Notes under the pieces: generated by a model
Told to the model about the DNA's origin: nothing
Seen by the model: the letters and a program-made list of their open reading frames with translations, nothing else
Databases searched by the model: none
Origin: Triangularia verruculosa
Lineage: Eukaryota; Ascomycota; Sordariomycetes; Sordariales; Podosporaceae
Assembly (NCBI GenBank): GCA_033296885.1
Contig: MU863974.1
Location: forward strand, 62,001-126,000
Direction of reading: 5' to 3'
DNA length: 64,000 nucleotides
Translations under genes and position numbers: made by a program
In this document: positions 21,110 through 31,520 of the stretch, piece after piece
Layout of the letters: every line of letters starts with the position of its first letter
Position numbering within the stretch: position 1 is the first letter of the stretch

Positions 21110-21760
21110 TACCTATTCTATGGGAGTTTTTCTCAGCTAGGTAGGTGGAGACCACCAGTTGGCTACTCTACGAAGTAAAAATCACAATCCTGCCTTTCCG
21201 CGGATCTGGTTTGCCGTGCTACCTGAGACGAAGATTGCGAAGAAGACTGAGGTGTGCATACCTACCTTAAGGTAGGTACCCGTAATTGTCAAACGAAGTC
21301 CTACCATCTTATCGGAGGCCGTGGTCATGGAGGTCCAGCCAAAGTCACGGGAAGCGCAGTTGTGATACATTGTCACGCTTCAACCACCCTACCTCTAGGT
21401 TGGCAGCCTCGGCAAATACTGGCACGGTTGCAGCCATCAAGAACTCACCTAGGTAGCTATCTAGGTACATGGACTTCCACGTTGGACCACAACAACCGAA
21501 TAGCACATAGGTCTCAAACGCCCTCGAATACGATAACTGGCACTACAAAGTTAACACCATGCCTCGATCGCTGAAGAACAGGCCGTTCAACTATATTCCA
21601 GTTTACCTGATAATGACTGATACCTAGGCAACTACGCGGTTAGGATCAGGTTCAAAGAACAGGTCGACCGATTTGAACACCTGACTGGTACCCGCCTCTT
21701 CTGTTGTCCTCATCTGGGTCCGACGGGCAAAGGGGACATAACTAGGTAGGTAGGTAAAAT
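21110..21760. repeat. Cluster of TAGGTA/TACCTA motifs
   Basis: At least six short palindromic or tandem variants of taggta/taccta lie within 650 bp: near 21133, 21260-21282 (ctaccttaaggtaggtac), 21388, 21446-21472 (cctaggtagctatctaggta), 21624 and 21742 (aggtaggtaggta). The same word recurs upstream of other genes in this window (24885, 25080, 47897, 50140). They lie in the divergent promoter region of the membrane-protein gene and the RMD1-family gene. Confidence 0.7.
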
Positions 21761-22401
21761 TCCAGGGCTTCCATCCGATAATGGTTCGGAAGACCTGTTA
21801 TTGAGTTGCTGCTGCTGCCTCGGTCGCCGTGGTAAAGCGGTTTAGTAAGTCGTACAGCTTGTTTACTCGGATCCATCTGATTCACCATGTTTCCAATAAT
21901 TGCACCTCGAGCTCCTAGTCCTCCCTGTCCATCACTTTATCTACTATCTTTCAACCCTTATTCCTGCTTTCTAGCACCGTTTCTGTTGTCTAGGAAGGTC
22001 GGCTCCTATCTTGTACTTATATTGAGAACTTGCCAATTTGGGCCGTCAAGTGTGGAGACTGAGAGCCGTTGTGGAGGAGCTCCAGTGGGGCCGAGGCGCA
22101 ATGACGTCGCCCGCGGCTTGGCTTGGCTTTGGCGTGCAGGTGCAGAGCCGATCTCTGGGCGTCTCTTTTTCTTTTCCCTGTAATCCCGTCATCAATCCGA
22201 GATTAGAGAAAACCATCGATCACGCATCGACCGTGAACACAGAGCCGCCATTTCGAGAGCACAAACCCTTGACGATAGCGATCGGGTAGTTGCAGTGGAG
22301 GGGCTGAGAAGGGAATTGCTTCGCCTGCTTAATCAGTAGTTGCGGGCAAGTTAGACGGACAACAGCAACAGCAACAGCAACAACATCAGACATCTGGCGA
22401 A

Positions 22402-24398
22402 ATGGCCTCCTCGAAACGAGCACCTTCGGTCTTGGTGAGCTGCAATTGCTTCTATGCTATAGGGACCAATGAAGTTTAACCATCGAGGCAATAGGTAACC
22501 GATACCCGCGAACGGCCATCAGTGCGCAATGGCACTCAACGACCAGGGGCCATAGGCAGCGCTGGCCGACCCAGCACCCGCCTCGTGTCGGTTGACAATA
22601 TTCTTCAGTACTCATCAGATATTCCCTCAGGCCAACCCCGGGGTCACCCAGGACAACGACCAGCGCGCAACGTACGCCGACCAAGCGGTGTGCCTACCTT
22701 TCCCTCCGCCCGAACCGGCCAGCAGGTTCCCTCGCGAACGACCAAAGTTAGCGAAAAGCTCGTCCTCCTCCCCGAGGCGCCGGTCGATGAGGATGTTAGT
22801 GATGATGAACTCTCTGCCCGACAGGCTTCGATACTGCGTGGTGAAGATGAGAATAGGCCGTTAAAAGACGAGGAGCTGGATGTGCTGAAGAAAAGAGGCG
22901 GGATTCGCGGGAAGAGTTATGCAGAGCGGCTGCCTAAGATGCAGAGAGGCGAGAAGGTGTCGAGGTTGACTGCATATTGCACTGCGCAGGCGTTTAAAGT
23001 GAAGGAGACGGCCGAGTTCGTGAAGACGAAGCACGAGGCGAAGACGAAATTGTATGATGATTGCCTGTATGTGGTGTACCATCTGCCGCTGCTTCCTGGG
23101 GTAGATGGGTACAGATTGAGGAGTCGACCTGTGCTAAAGACGCCGGGGACGGGGAAGACGGTGCTGGATTTGGAGATTGAAAGGAGTGAGAGGAGGGATG
23201 AGCATGAGGGTTTCTGGGATGAGTACTCATATGGTGGTCAGGGGTTGGGGGCAAGTCCCAACACGGGGACGGTGCTGCAACAGGTGAGCAGTGCACCGGA
23301 TTCTTTTGGGGGACTGGATGACTCGCAAGGGGAGCAAATCACGGTGAACCCTATCAATCGATTGGTTCCGGATGCCAAGCACTTTGCGGAGATGTTCGTT
23401 TACTCATATGGAGTGGTGGTGTTTTGGAACTTTACTGAGCGGCAAGAGAAGGACATCTTGGCAGATTTGGCGTTTGCGGAGCATGAGACCAACGTGTCGC
23501 TTGCTACGAGACCGCTGGACGAGGTTGACTTTGAGATGGAGGAGTTCCACTTTGAGTACAGCCCGGATGCCAAACGGCCGCGTGTATTCAACGACATGAT
23601 CACGTTGCTGCCACGTTCAGATCACATGGTTAAGCTGACGATCAGCTATGCTATTGCTCAGAGCACCAAGCTGTGTTTCTTTGAGGAGCGAATGTCGGAG
23701 ACCATGTCAGACGCGCAGCATGTGCCCAAGCGATTAGCTCTGACGGGTGAGCTCAACATGACGAGAACGGAGATTGTGAAGATCTTGGGGAGGCTGTTCA
23801 AGTCGAGAGTGGATATCAATCTGTGTAAGTTCTGCTCGAATACGCCGTGCTTGTTGGGTATTCTGCTAACGCCATGTGTTCAGCATCCAACATCCTCGAC
23901 GTACCCAACTTCTTCTGGGACTCGGAGCCAACGCTGCACCCGCTCTACGTGGCGATCCGGGACTACCTCGAAATCGATCCCCGCATCAGGACGCTCAACG
24001 AGCGGTGCCGCGTGTTTTTGGACTTGTCCGAGATCCTCGCTGATAGTGTGGCCGACTCCAAGATGAGCTACATCACCTGGATTATTATCATTCTGATTGG
24101 GATCAGTATCATTGTCACGGTGTCGGAGGTGGGGCTGAGGTTCGCGATGTTGTCGAGGGGCAAGGAGAAACAGGGAGATGGGGTCGGGGCTCCTATCGTT
24201 GGGGACCCGGAAAGGGGTGGAAGGCCGGGGAATGTGATTGGGGGTGGGGATGCGCAGATTGACCTGCTGAGGAGGAGTTTGGCGGAGAGGAATATCACGC
24301 TGGAGGATTTGAGAATGTGGAACAGCATTTTGAATGAGAAGGAGAAGGAGGTGGTTTGTGGAGGCGAGATTGTGGGTAGGACGTTTAAGGGAGTTTGA
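22402..24398 (+). CDS. RMD1: RMD1-family (DUF155) membrane protein
   Basis: Three exons: 22402-22434 (11 codons), 22495-23824, 23884-24398; introns of 60 and 59 bp; 625 residues. The middle holds the DUF155 core typical of fungal Rmd1/Rmd8 proteins: VSRLTAYCTAQAFKVKETAE, then YDDCLYVVYHLPLLPG, FVYSYGVVVFWNF and DMITLLPRSDHMVKLTISYA. A single strong membrane segment follows near residue 525 (ITWIIIILIGISIIVTVSEV), and a charged tail of about 100 residues contains RNITLEDLRMWNSIL. Yeast RMD1 and RMD8 are needed for meiotic nuclear division; the molecular role is unclear. The N-terminal 100 residues are Arg/Ser/Pro-rich and probably disordered. The short first exon is supported by the ATG context, gtgagc donor and continuous phase. 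Confidence 0.9.
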
Positions 24399-25243
24399 GG
24401 GAGGATATACAATCATATTGAGGATGTTGGGGCTGTGGTTTGATAATGGGCGTTGAGCATGGCATTATGTAAAGGCGTTTGGTTCGTTCTCTTGGACTGG
24501 CATAGCGAGAGGTGGGCTTTCAATAGGTACGCATCGGACACTTCGCTTCACAGGTTTTTAAGGATCAAAATTTTGAGACCGCGATTTACATGTCTATTTC
24601 GTATGAAACAGACTTGAGGGACTCGAAAGCACAACAACATTGGTTGAAGACATTCCTACCTGAACGATTGGTAAGTACAGTGACAGCGTAGTGTCTACAA
24701 ACAAGGAACGATGAGAACCACGTTGCTAGAGACATCAGATGATTCACCAAGTTAGGCCCTGGAAACCATACCAACCCCTCGTTTTGAAAGCCTAACGACG
24801 ACTTTCTCGCTGAGTTGTCGTCGAGTTGGAGAATGAGCGAGTCCAGAACGATCAAGCTCGCGATTGACTAACCCTATTCAGTAGTAGGTACCGTGCGTAC
24901 CTGAGCTTGACAGCCCCAGCCCCGCAAGGTGAGGGGCAGGTTCCCCACAGGGCCACTGACGTTGCCGACGTTGACTCGCCGATTCGGCTTCTCAGCGGTT
25001 GTATGGGGCGGCGATAACGTTGATACCCGATAACAAAGGGCAAAACTCTGGGGGGAACCCCTCCCTTATTATTAAAGTTACCTACCTACCGGACCTAGGG
25101 ACATACATACATACGTACATTTACTTTCACCGCCGTCGCATTGCCTGCTCCCTCTAGAAACCCCGCCTCCGCCCCTCCATCTTTTAGACTGACTGGTCTT
25201 GACGAACGAGTAAGCTGGGAAACGAAAGAGTATTGCGAGAAAA
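24399..25243. other. Intergenic region RMD1 / DUF1776 gene
   Basis: Genes run in the same direction. No coding signal. Near 25078-25122 there is a block of short tandem words (acctacctacc, then catacatacatacgtacat) just before the DUF1776 gene. Confidence 0.5.
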
Positions 25244-26977
25244 ATGTCTGGAACAAGCCCCCAGGAGATTTTGGATACGGTGGTATGTACCTGACCTATT
25301 TATTGTTTTTGGTGTTGCTTTTGGTCGTGTGAGGTTTTAGAGGATATAGCTAGGACAAGAAGCTGATTGCAGGGGTTGGGTTCGGTGGTGGTTTTTTAGT
25401 TATCGTACATCCCGGACGATGCCAAACGGTATAGCGGCGAGGTTGCCCAGTTTATCAACGGCCAGGTCGACAGTATCGGTGATCAACTGAGGGATACGAT
25501 CGCGACTTGGGAATGGGTCCCTGCTCAGTATAGGCCGCAGGCGCCGGCGCCGGCGCCGGTGATTGCTGTTCCTGTGGGGGCGCTGGAGAGGGTGCAGAAC
25601 TGGGTTTCGAGGCACAAGATCTTGACGGGGATTGTGGTTGTGGCTACGGGGACGGTGGTGTATCGGTCGTATAGGGCGAGTGTGCTGTGCAGGAAGCAGA
25701 GGAAGGCGAAGAGGGCGAGGAGTGGGGGGAGGCTGGAGGTGGTGGTGATTGCTGGGTCGCCGCAGTTGCCGTTGACGAGGGCGCTGGCGCTGGATTTGGA
25801 GAGGAAGGGGTTTATTGTGTTTATTGTGGCGAATACGAGGGATGATGAGCTGTTGATTCAGGCGTTGGCGAGGCCGGATATTCGATCGTTTGCGTTGGAT
25901 ATCAATGATGTACGTTCTCCTGAGCTTCCCCTCCCCCCGACTTTGGGCGCAGCTAACATGTCACAGCCCACCCGTGTCGGTGCTTCGATCGAAGAGTTCG
26001 CTCGCTACCTCCAAGAGCCTCACGCTGCCATTCCAAAGGGCAAGAAATCCCATCTTCACCTCAAATCAGTCATTCTCATCCCCTCCCTCAACTACCAAAC
26101 CTCGCCTATCGCCACGATTCCTCCATCTAGCTTCGCCGACCTCTTCAAGACTCACCTCCTGCAACCGATCGTCACTATCCAAGCCTTCCTTCCCATCTTG
26201 ACCGCGAGACTGCATCCACCCCCTCCCCCAACAGAGCTCGCAAGCAGCCTCACCAAAGACCCAAGCAAGCAAAGAGAAAAGGAAGACCTCTCCCCCAAGG
26301 TCATGGTCTTCACCCCCTCTATCATCTCCTCGATAAATCCTCCTTTCCACGCCCCTGAAGCAACGATTTGCTCCGCCCTCTCAGCCTTCACAGAAGTCCT
26401 CGCCGCCGAGCTTCGCCCTCTCCAGATCCCAGTAACCCACATGCAGCTTGGTACCTTTGACTTCAGCGGTTTCACCCCTGCCCAAGGCACAAAGTTCCAG
26501 ACCAGCACGGCCGGCCGTGGCAACCAAGGTCTGATCGCCGCTCCTGGCGTTGAGCAAACCTACAACTGGCCCGATGCCGCCCGCAAGACCTACGCCAAGA
26601 ACTTTGTTTCTCAGTCAACATCTGCCATCGGAGCCACTGGAATCAGGGGCATGAAGGGGTCAAGCCTCAAGGACCTGCACGACGCAGTGTTTGATGTCAT
26701 CGACGGCAGCATCACGGCGTCGACGGTGAGGGTTGGTCTGGGAGCGAGCGTCTATGGCTTTGTGGGGAGATGGGTGCCCAAGAGCATGGTTGCTTTCATG
26801 ATGGGGATCAGAAAGGTTGACGAGCTGGCTACTTGGCAGGGGAGTGCTCATGGGAGCCCGAGGTCTAACTTGGGTGGTAGCCATGATGGGGAAGATGAGA
26901 AGATGGCGGGGAGCGAGAGCTTTATCAGTGTTGCGCCGTTGGAGGGTGTTGCTGGGGAGAATGTGTGGAAGTCTTGA
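25244..26977 (+). CDS. DUF1776 short-chain-dehydrogenase-like protein
   Basis: Exons 25244-25282 (13 codons), 25400-25909, 25967-26977; introns 117 and 57 bp; 519 residues. Exon 2 carries a hydrophobic segment (ILTGIVVVATGTVVY, about residue 75) and then a Rossmann-like start (EVVVIAGSPQLPLTRALALDLERKGFIVFIV) in which the usual TGxxxGxG of classical short-chain dehydrogenases is replaced by AGSPQLPLT. Later blocks (FADLFKTHLLQPIVTIQAFLP and FTEVLAAELRPLQIPVTHMQLG) keep the family's fold. DUF1776 proteins are widespread in filamentous fungi and probably lack normal catalysis; membrane-anchored location is inferred. The 57-bp intron is open and in frame, so reading through it gives a protein with 19 extra residues; clear GTACGT and CACAG borders favour splicing. 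A GGCGCC run encodes APAPAP before the membrane segment. Confidence 0.85.
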
Positions 26978-27667
26978 GGGTGTAAAGATGGAAGAAAAAA
27001 GTAAATAATGGAAAAAGAAAAAGAAAAAAAGAAGGGAAGGGGGTGTATATATGAGGAACACAGAACACACACATACGAGCTTGTCAGTTGTGAAGGCTGC
27101 CAGGCTGAGGCATGTCGGGGGGAGATAGAGGTCTCTACTCATTTTTTTAGGCTGAGGACGGGGGACATGATACGAAGGCAAAGGTCATCAGCGGCAAATT
27201 ATACACTTATGGGAGAGGAGGGGCTGGGGAACACTTTGCTCTTCCGAACTGTTTCCTTTTTCGTGATTTTAATCACATCACACATGTCAAGTAGACTCAC
27301 GAACTTTTCTTCTATGTTTTTTGGATGACAACAGGACAAACAATATGCTTATGTACTTCTTCTCTGAGCACTGAAATGCCTGTAACAGTTATCTTGACGC
27401 TTTGACGAGAGTGTAAAAGCACTCTTGAATTATTCTTTTACCGACCGATAAACAAGTCTCCGGATGCTTTGCTTCCTTCCCTGATGTTCTAGAACAAACC
27501 CCCCTAACACCTCTGATTTTAGCCCATACGCTTAATTGAATACCAAAGCGACACTGAAAAAAAAATCCTCTTACTCTTCCATCGCTTGCAACGACTAGGG
27601 CAGAAAAAATCGCGATCTATCAGGGTGGATGTGAAGGGATGCGCCGTTATTTGGCGACGCCTCGGTA
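26978..27667. other. Convergent 3' intergenic region
   Basis: Between the DUF1776 gene (plus) and YTH1 (minus). A-rich stretch at 26995-27045; nothing else recognised. Confidence 0.5.
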
Positions 27668-27949
27668 TCAATCCTTCAATTCACCTGAAGCCCCTCTCCC
27701 CGGAGTCGAAGCACCCCCCTCTTGCCTCTGTCTGTCTTCATACTCTTGAATTTCCGGTCCAAAGAGTGTTTCTATTTCACTCAACCTCTCCTCGGGCGAT
27801 CGTTCATTTTCTGCCATATTTCGCTCCTCCCACGCTATCTGGTTCTGTAGAAAGTTCATTCTGCTTGATGCTGCCATCCGCCTTGATGCGATATCGTTAA
27901 GCACTCCCCGATCATCCTCTCCAGCCTCGCGATTGGACTCGGGCTCATC
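27668..27949 (-). other. 93-codon in-frame open extension after the YTH1 stop
   Basis: Directly after the YTH1 TAG (27952-27950) the same frame stays open for 93 codons to a TGA at 27670-27668. The encoded sequence looks like real protein: it begins DEPESNREAGEDD, contains MNFLQNQIAWEERNMAE and ERLSEIETLFGPEIQEYEDR, and is acidic with coiled-coil-like heptads. There is no ATG at its head. The TAG also fits a splice acceptor (cattag|gat), but I found no donor upstream with the right phase and a good sequence. Options are stop readthrough, an alternative transcript, or a C-terminus lost by a recent stop mutation. Confidence 0.5.
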
Positions 27950-28729
27950 CTAATGGCCTCCTCTCCCCCTATACCCCCCCCTCTTCTTCCACCTCCCACC
28001 CCTCCCACCAAACCTCCCCCCTCTATCATGTCCCCGATCATGTCTATCCCCATCCCCCCTCTCCCTATCCCTCTCCGCCCGCCGCTCCATATCCCTCTCC
28101 CTCTCCCTCTCCCTGTGCCTCTCCCGCTCCTGCTCCTCCCTCTCCAGCTCCTCAGCCGTCTTCTCCACTTTCATCGTCGGCTTCTCCATCAGCTCATCCC
28201 TGGTCCACCGGGGATGCGCCCCCTGCCTGCACTGCTTCCCGTCCGGGCAGAAGCCGGCGAGGTAGTACAGACAGATGTTCCTCTTTAGATGCCGCTTGTC
28301 GCACTTTGGCCCCAGCGGGCAGAACCCGCGGTCGTAGTGGGGACAGGGGGGAAGTTTGGAGGAGGGGTCGATGTGGAGGTAGAGGCACTCGTCGCCGTTG
28401 GAGCAGTACCCGTTGCGGACGAAGAAGTTGCACTCGGGCATCTTGCGGAGGTTGTACTCGTGGAGGAACTCGCAGGTGAGGCCCTTTTTGCAGAGGCCGC
28501 GGAGCCAGTGCTTGCAGACTAGGGAGCCGAAGCCGGTGGTGGCGTTGCCGCTGTGTTGCTGGTTGTTGTCGGGGGAGGAGGGGGAGGTGGAGGTGGGGAG
28601 GGAGTGCTGGTAGGTTTTTTGGAGGAAGGGGGTGAAGATGAAGGTGTAGGGGGTGGGGGTTCGGTTGAGGAGTTGCTGGGCGGGGGAGATGCCTGGGGCG
28701 GGTGGTGGTGGTTGTGGTGAGTTTGCCAT
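27950..28729 (-). CDS. YTH1: mRNA 3'-end-processing factor YTH1 (CPSF30), finger 1 missing
   Basis: Intronless, 259 residues. Four CCCH fingers are visible: CKHWLRGLCKKGLTCEFLH, CNFFVRNGYCSNGDECLYLH, CPHYDRGFCPLGPKCDKRH and CLYYLAGFCPDGKQC followed by a His. The linker EYNLRKMPE between the first two is the hallmark of Yth1/CPSF30. These fingers bind the AAUAAA-type signal and Fip1 in the cleavage and polyadenylation factor. The family normally has five fingers; here the segment where finger 1 should be (after YTFIFTPFLQKTY) is Ser/Thr/Asn-rich and has no cysteine. The C-terminus is a long Arg/Glu region ending in Gly/Arg repeats (GGRFGGRGGRW). The gene is convergent with the DUF1776 gene and divergent from the oxidoreductase gene 580 bp away. 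A 93-codon open extension follows the stop. Confidence 0.92.
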   Translation of the reverse strand: MANSPQPPPPAPGISPAQQLLNRTPTPYTFIFTPFLQKTYQHSLPTSTSPSSPDNNQQHSGNATTGFGSLVCKHWLRGLCKKGLTCEFLHEYNLRKMPECNFFVRNGYCSNGDECLYLHIDPSSKLPPCPHYDRGFCPLGPKCDKRHLKRNICLYYLAGFCPDGKQCRQGAHPRWTRDELMEKPTMKVEKTAEELEREEQERERHRERERERDMERRAERDRERGDGDRHDRGHDRGGRFGGRGGRWKKRGGYRGRGGH

Positions 28730-29311
28730 TGTTGCGGCTGTGTGGTGAGTTCGCTGTCGTGAGAGAGATGACGACGGGTGGGTGATGGTTGGTGATCAAT
28801 TCGATGGTTTCTGCGATTGATTGAGATGATTCTTCTGTATCTTTGTAGATTTGCCGCGAGGAAACAGAAATCGATCGGGTGGTGTTTGGTGGTTGAAAAA
28901 GCTAAGTTTGGTCTTCAAGGTTCGCAGGCGGCGGCGCGTCGCGATAAGATTGATTGATGGATTAATTGACGTCGCTTCACCGAGAGCTCTCCACGGTGTG
29001 TAGCCAATCAGCCACAGGAATCCACAACCTCGGTTCGGCCCCTGCCCCGCGAACTGCACCCCGGCAAACCGTCCATCAGGGATCATGGACAAGACGACGA
29101 TGATGGAAGACCATTTCCGAGTTCCTTTTAGGACAAGTATTTAGTGTTGCTGTGTAACTTTTTATATCCTTATCAACTACTGCTTTCTACGGCGATACTT
29201 ACATGATCTGTTTTCTTTGATTTCCAATCCAGATACCCATCCATCTTGCTTCTATTTGCCCCCCACTCACCTCGCCCCGTGCACGTGCTTGCTGTCTTAC
29301 ACATCTACAAT

Positions 29312-30438
29312 ATGAAGGGAATCCAAGTGTCGGCTTATGTCAAGGTAATTTGGACTCATTTTGAAGCTCAGATCAAGGAGATAAATCGCTAATATATTTT
29401 TGATAGGCTCCTGGTGAGCTCAAAGTCACGGAGCTCGCAGATCCTAAGCCCGCTGCAGACGAGTACCTCATTGAGGTCCACGCCGCGGCTACCAACTTCT
29501 TTGATATCTTGCAAATCCAGGGCAAATACCAGCATCAACCTCGTATGTCTCTATCTCTCTTTGACGGGAAGCCTACTTACTAACGATCGCTGATAGCATT
29601 CCCATGGGTTTCCGGAGCCGAGTTCGCCGGAGTCGTGCTGGCCACGCCTTCTGGCTCCAAGAACCCCAAGTTCCCTGTCGGCTCCAAGGTATTTGGAGCC
29701 ACTCAGGGTTCATATGCCACCAAATGTGTCGCCAAAGAGGTTTCCATGCTGCCCGTTCCCAAGGGGTGGTCTTTCAACCAGGCCTCGGGCCTCTTTGTAA
29801 CTGCTCCAACCAGCTACGGCGCCCTTGTCCTCCGCGCCGGCGTCAAGGCGGGTGACTACGTTCTTGTGCACGCTGCTGCGGGTGGTGTTGGTCTTGCTGC
29901 TGTTCAGGTTGCCAAGGCATATGGCGCGACGGTCATTGCCACCGCCGGGACCGCCCGCAAGCTCGAAGTCGCCAAGTCCTTCGGCGCTGACCACGTCGTT
30001 GACTACCGTGATGAGAACTGGCCTCAGATCGTCAAGAAGTTGACGCCGAAGGGTCGTGGTGTTGACATCGTCTATGACCCTGTCGGTATGGTCGACAAGA
30101 GCACCAAGTGCATCGCCTGGAACGGCCGCATTCTCATTGTCGGCTTTGCTGCGGGTACCATTGAGAAGGTGGCCATGAACAAGGTCTTGCTTAAGAACAT
30201 CAGCCTTGTTGGTATTCACTGGGGAATGTACGAGAAGATGGAGACCGAATCGGTTCCCAAGGTCTGGGAGGGCATCATGAAGTTGATTGCCGAGGGCAAG
30301 TTCAGAGGAACTGAATTCACGGACAAGGAGTTTGTTGGGCTTGAGTCTATCCCAGATGCGCTCAAGGCTCTCGGAAGCAGGGAGACCTGGGGCAAGGTGG
30401 TTGTCAAGATCCCACAGGAGGGGCAGAACAAGTTGTAA
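29312..30438 (+). CDS. Quinone-oxidoreductase-like MDR protein
   Basis: Exons 29312-29344 (11 codons), 29407-29542, 29597-30438; introns 62 and 54 bp; 336 residues. It is a medium-chain dehydrogenase/reductase of the zeta-crystallin/NADPH:quinone reductase branch: GroES-like N-terminal half (EVHAAATNFFDILQIQGKY, PWVSGAEFAG), nucleotide-binding loop AAAGGVGLAAVQVAKAYGA, then GADHVVDY, and no structural-zinc cysteine cluster. The expected reaction is NAD(P)H-dependent reduction of a quinone or enone; the physiological substrate cannot be read from sequence. The protein ends NKL, a weak relative of the peroxisomal SKL signal. All three exons join in phase. The gene ends 133 bp from the stop of the HET-s-like relic, which is on the other strand. 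Confidence 0.9.
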
Positions 30439-30571
30439 TCATGGTTGCCGTCAATGTCAGCATTTCTTATTTGGATTGAACATAATCTTAGGATGGAACA
30501 GCCAATAAGAATTGGTTACAAAAGCTATAGTGGGGGAAACTCTTCATTCTGAGAGTATCGCCGACTCGATC

Positions 30572-31180
30572 TCATTTCACTCCGTACCTGTTCCCGATCT
30601 GTACCCTGGACGAACCGCCTGCCATGATCCTGCCCACTGAGTTTTTCGTCTTTCTGAAGACAAAGGACGAGTTGCGGAGGAAGGCTTCACCACCGTACGA
30701 ACTGCCGATCTGGACGTCGGCGGTCTCTGTGGCCTCGATCTCCTCCGCAGAGTACTGGTCCGCACCCGTGTCCTTCTCCGAGTTGCGAATGATAGCATCC
30801 ACCAACAGCTGGTCCAGGTCCTTTGCAGCAGCTTTCAGCGAAGGCAGGCTCTCCTTGTCCACCACTGTAGCGACCTCCTGCTCCGCCAGCTTGCGACACA
30901 CCTCCTCCACCGGGACGAGCTTCTCCAGCTCATCTACGAATCCAATGATCTGGACCACCAGTTTCTCAAACTCCTTCCCGTCATAGAGTGCCCAAGTGGT
31001 TTTTTTGATGAAGCTTGTGCCTTTCTGTCTCTGGCGCGAGTCCTTTTCCCGCCTTGACCCGACGGGGGCTGAGCTGATACAACTGTGTTCGATTCTTTGC
31101 GACCACAGTATTCCCGTCGAGCTGCTGTTGGGAGGGGTTGGGAAAATTGGGAAAATTCCTTGGATGACAGGTGCATCCCA
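30572..31180 (-). pseudogene. HET-s relative, 5'-truncated, with two amyloid repeats
   Basis: An open frame of 202 codons without an initiating ATG; the frame begins after TAG at 31183-31181. Residues 51-100 match the end of the HeLo domain of HET-s (RQKGTSFIKKTTWALYDGKEF, shown here in part, then GFVDELEKLVPVEEVCRKLAE). Residues 131-202 match the prion-forming domain: repeat 1 has RNSEKD and, after an insertion, ADVQIGSSYGGEAF; repeat 2 has KNSVGRIMAGGSSRVQIGN then YG. The two VQIG cores lie 37 residues apart, close to the family's usual spacing. In Podospora this region forms the beta-solenoid amyloid that controls heterokaryon incompatibility. The HeLo N-terminus (roughly 180 residues) was searched for on the minus strand up to 31560 and is absent, and the C-terminal aromatic end after YGGKG is missing. 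So this is a remnant, or a gene whose first exons have been replaced. Confidence 0.8.
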
Positions 31181-31274
31181 CTAGGTGTCCATGCCTGCCT
31201 GGTCTCCGCGGCGAAAATAACTTCGACGGGTCCTGCTAACACGCTTTTCATCTTCCTTTCATTTTATTCGTTTG

Positions 31275-31520
31275 GATCTTTGTCAAAGGGCACTTGAAGG
31301 TTGCAAGAAATCGCTTGGAAACAGGCACCCTCCTACATACCTGGCAGAGGCGAACTTGAGCGCAGTCTTGGGCCGACGAAAGCAAAAAAAAGCGGCATCA
31401 AAGAGATGCGGGGACAGCCTCGAGGGTCCGCGCGATGTGGACGTTGCAAACCATGACTATCCTCTCCGGCATCATGCTACAACGTCATCACGACTGGAGT
31501 ACCATCTACTGGCGCGCTAA
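31275..31520 (+). pseudogene. Tetratricopeptide (NLR-type) relic
   Basis: The frame DLCQRALEGCKKSLGNRHPP followed by TYLAEANLSAVLGRR matches the 42-residue TPR unit found in long arrays at the C-termini of fungal NB-ARC/NACHT proteins (consensus like QRALEGxEKxLGxxHPxTL). Only one unit is clear. After about 31380 the frame loses the pattern, with an A-run and many basic residues, and it stops at 31520. No start, no NB-ARC or NACHT domain and no further units were found nearby. It lies back to back with the HET-s-like relic, on the opposite strand. Confidence 0.6.

Noticed and set aside
23880..24416. A 178-codon minus-strand frame antisense to the end of the RMD1-family gene.
   Set aside because: It is the shadow of a strongly G-ending codon pattern on the coding strand and shows no independent motif.
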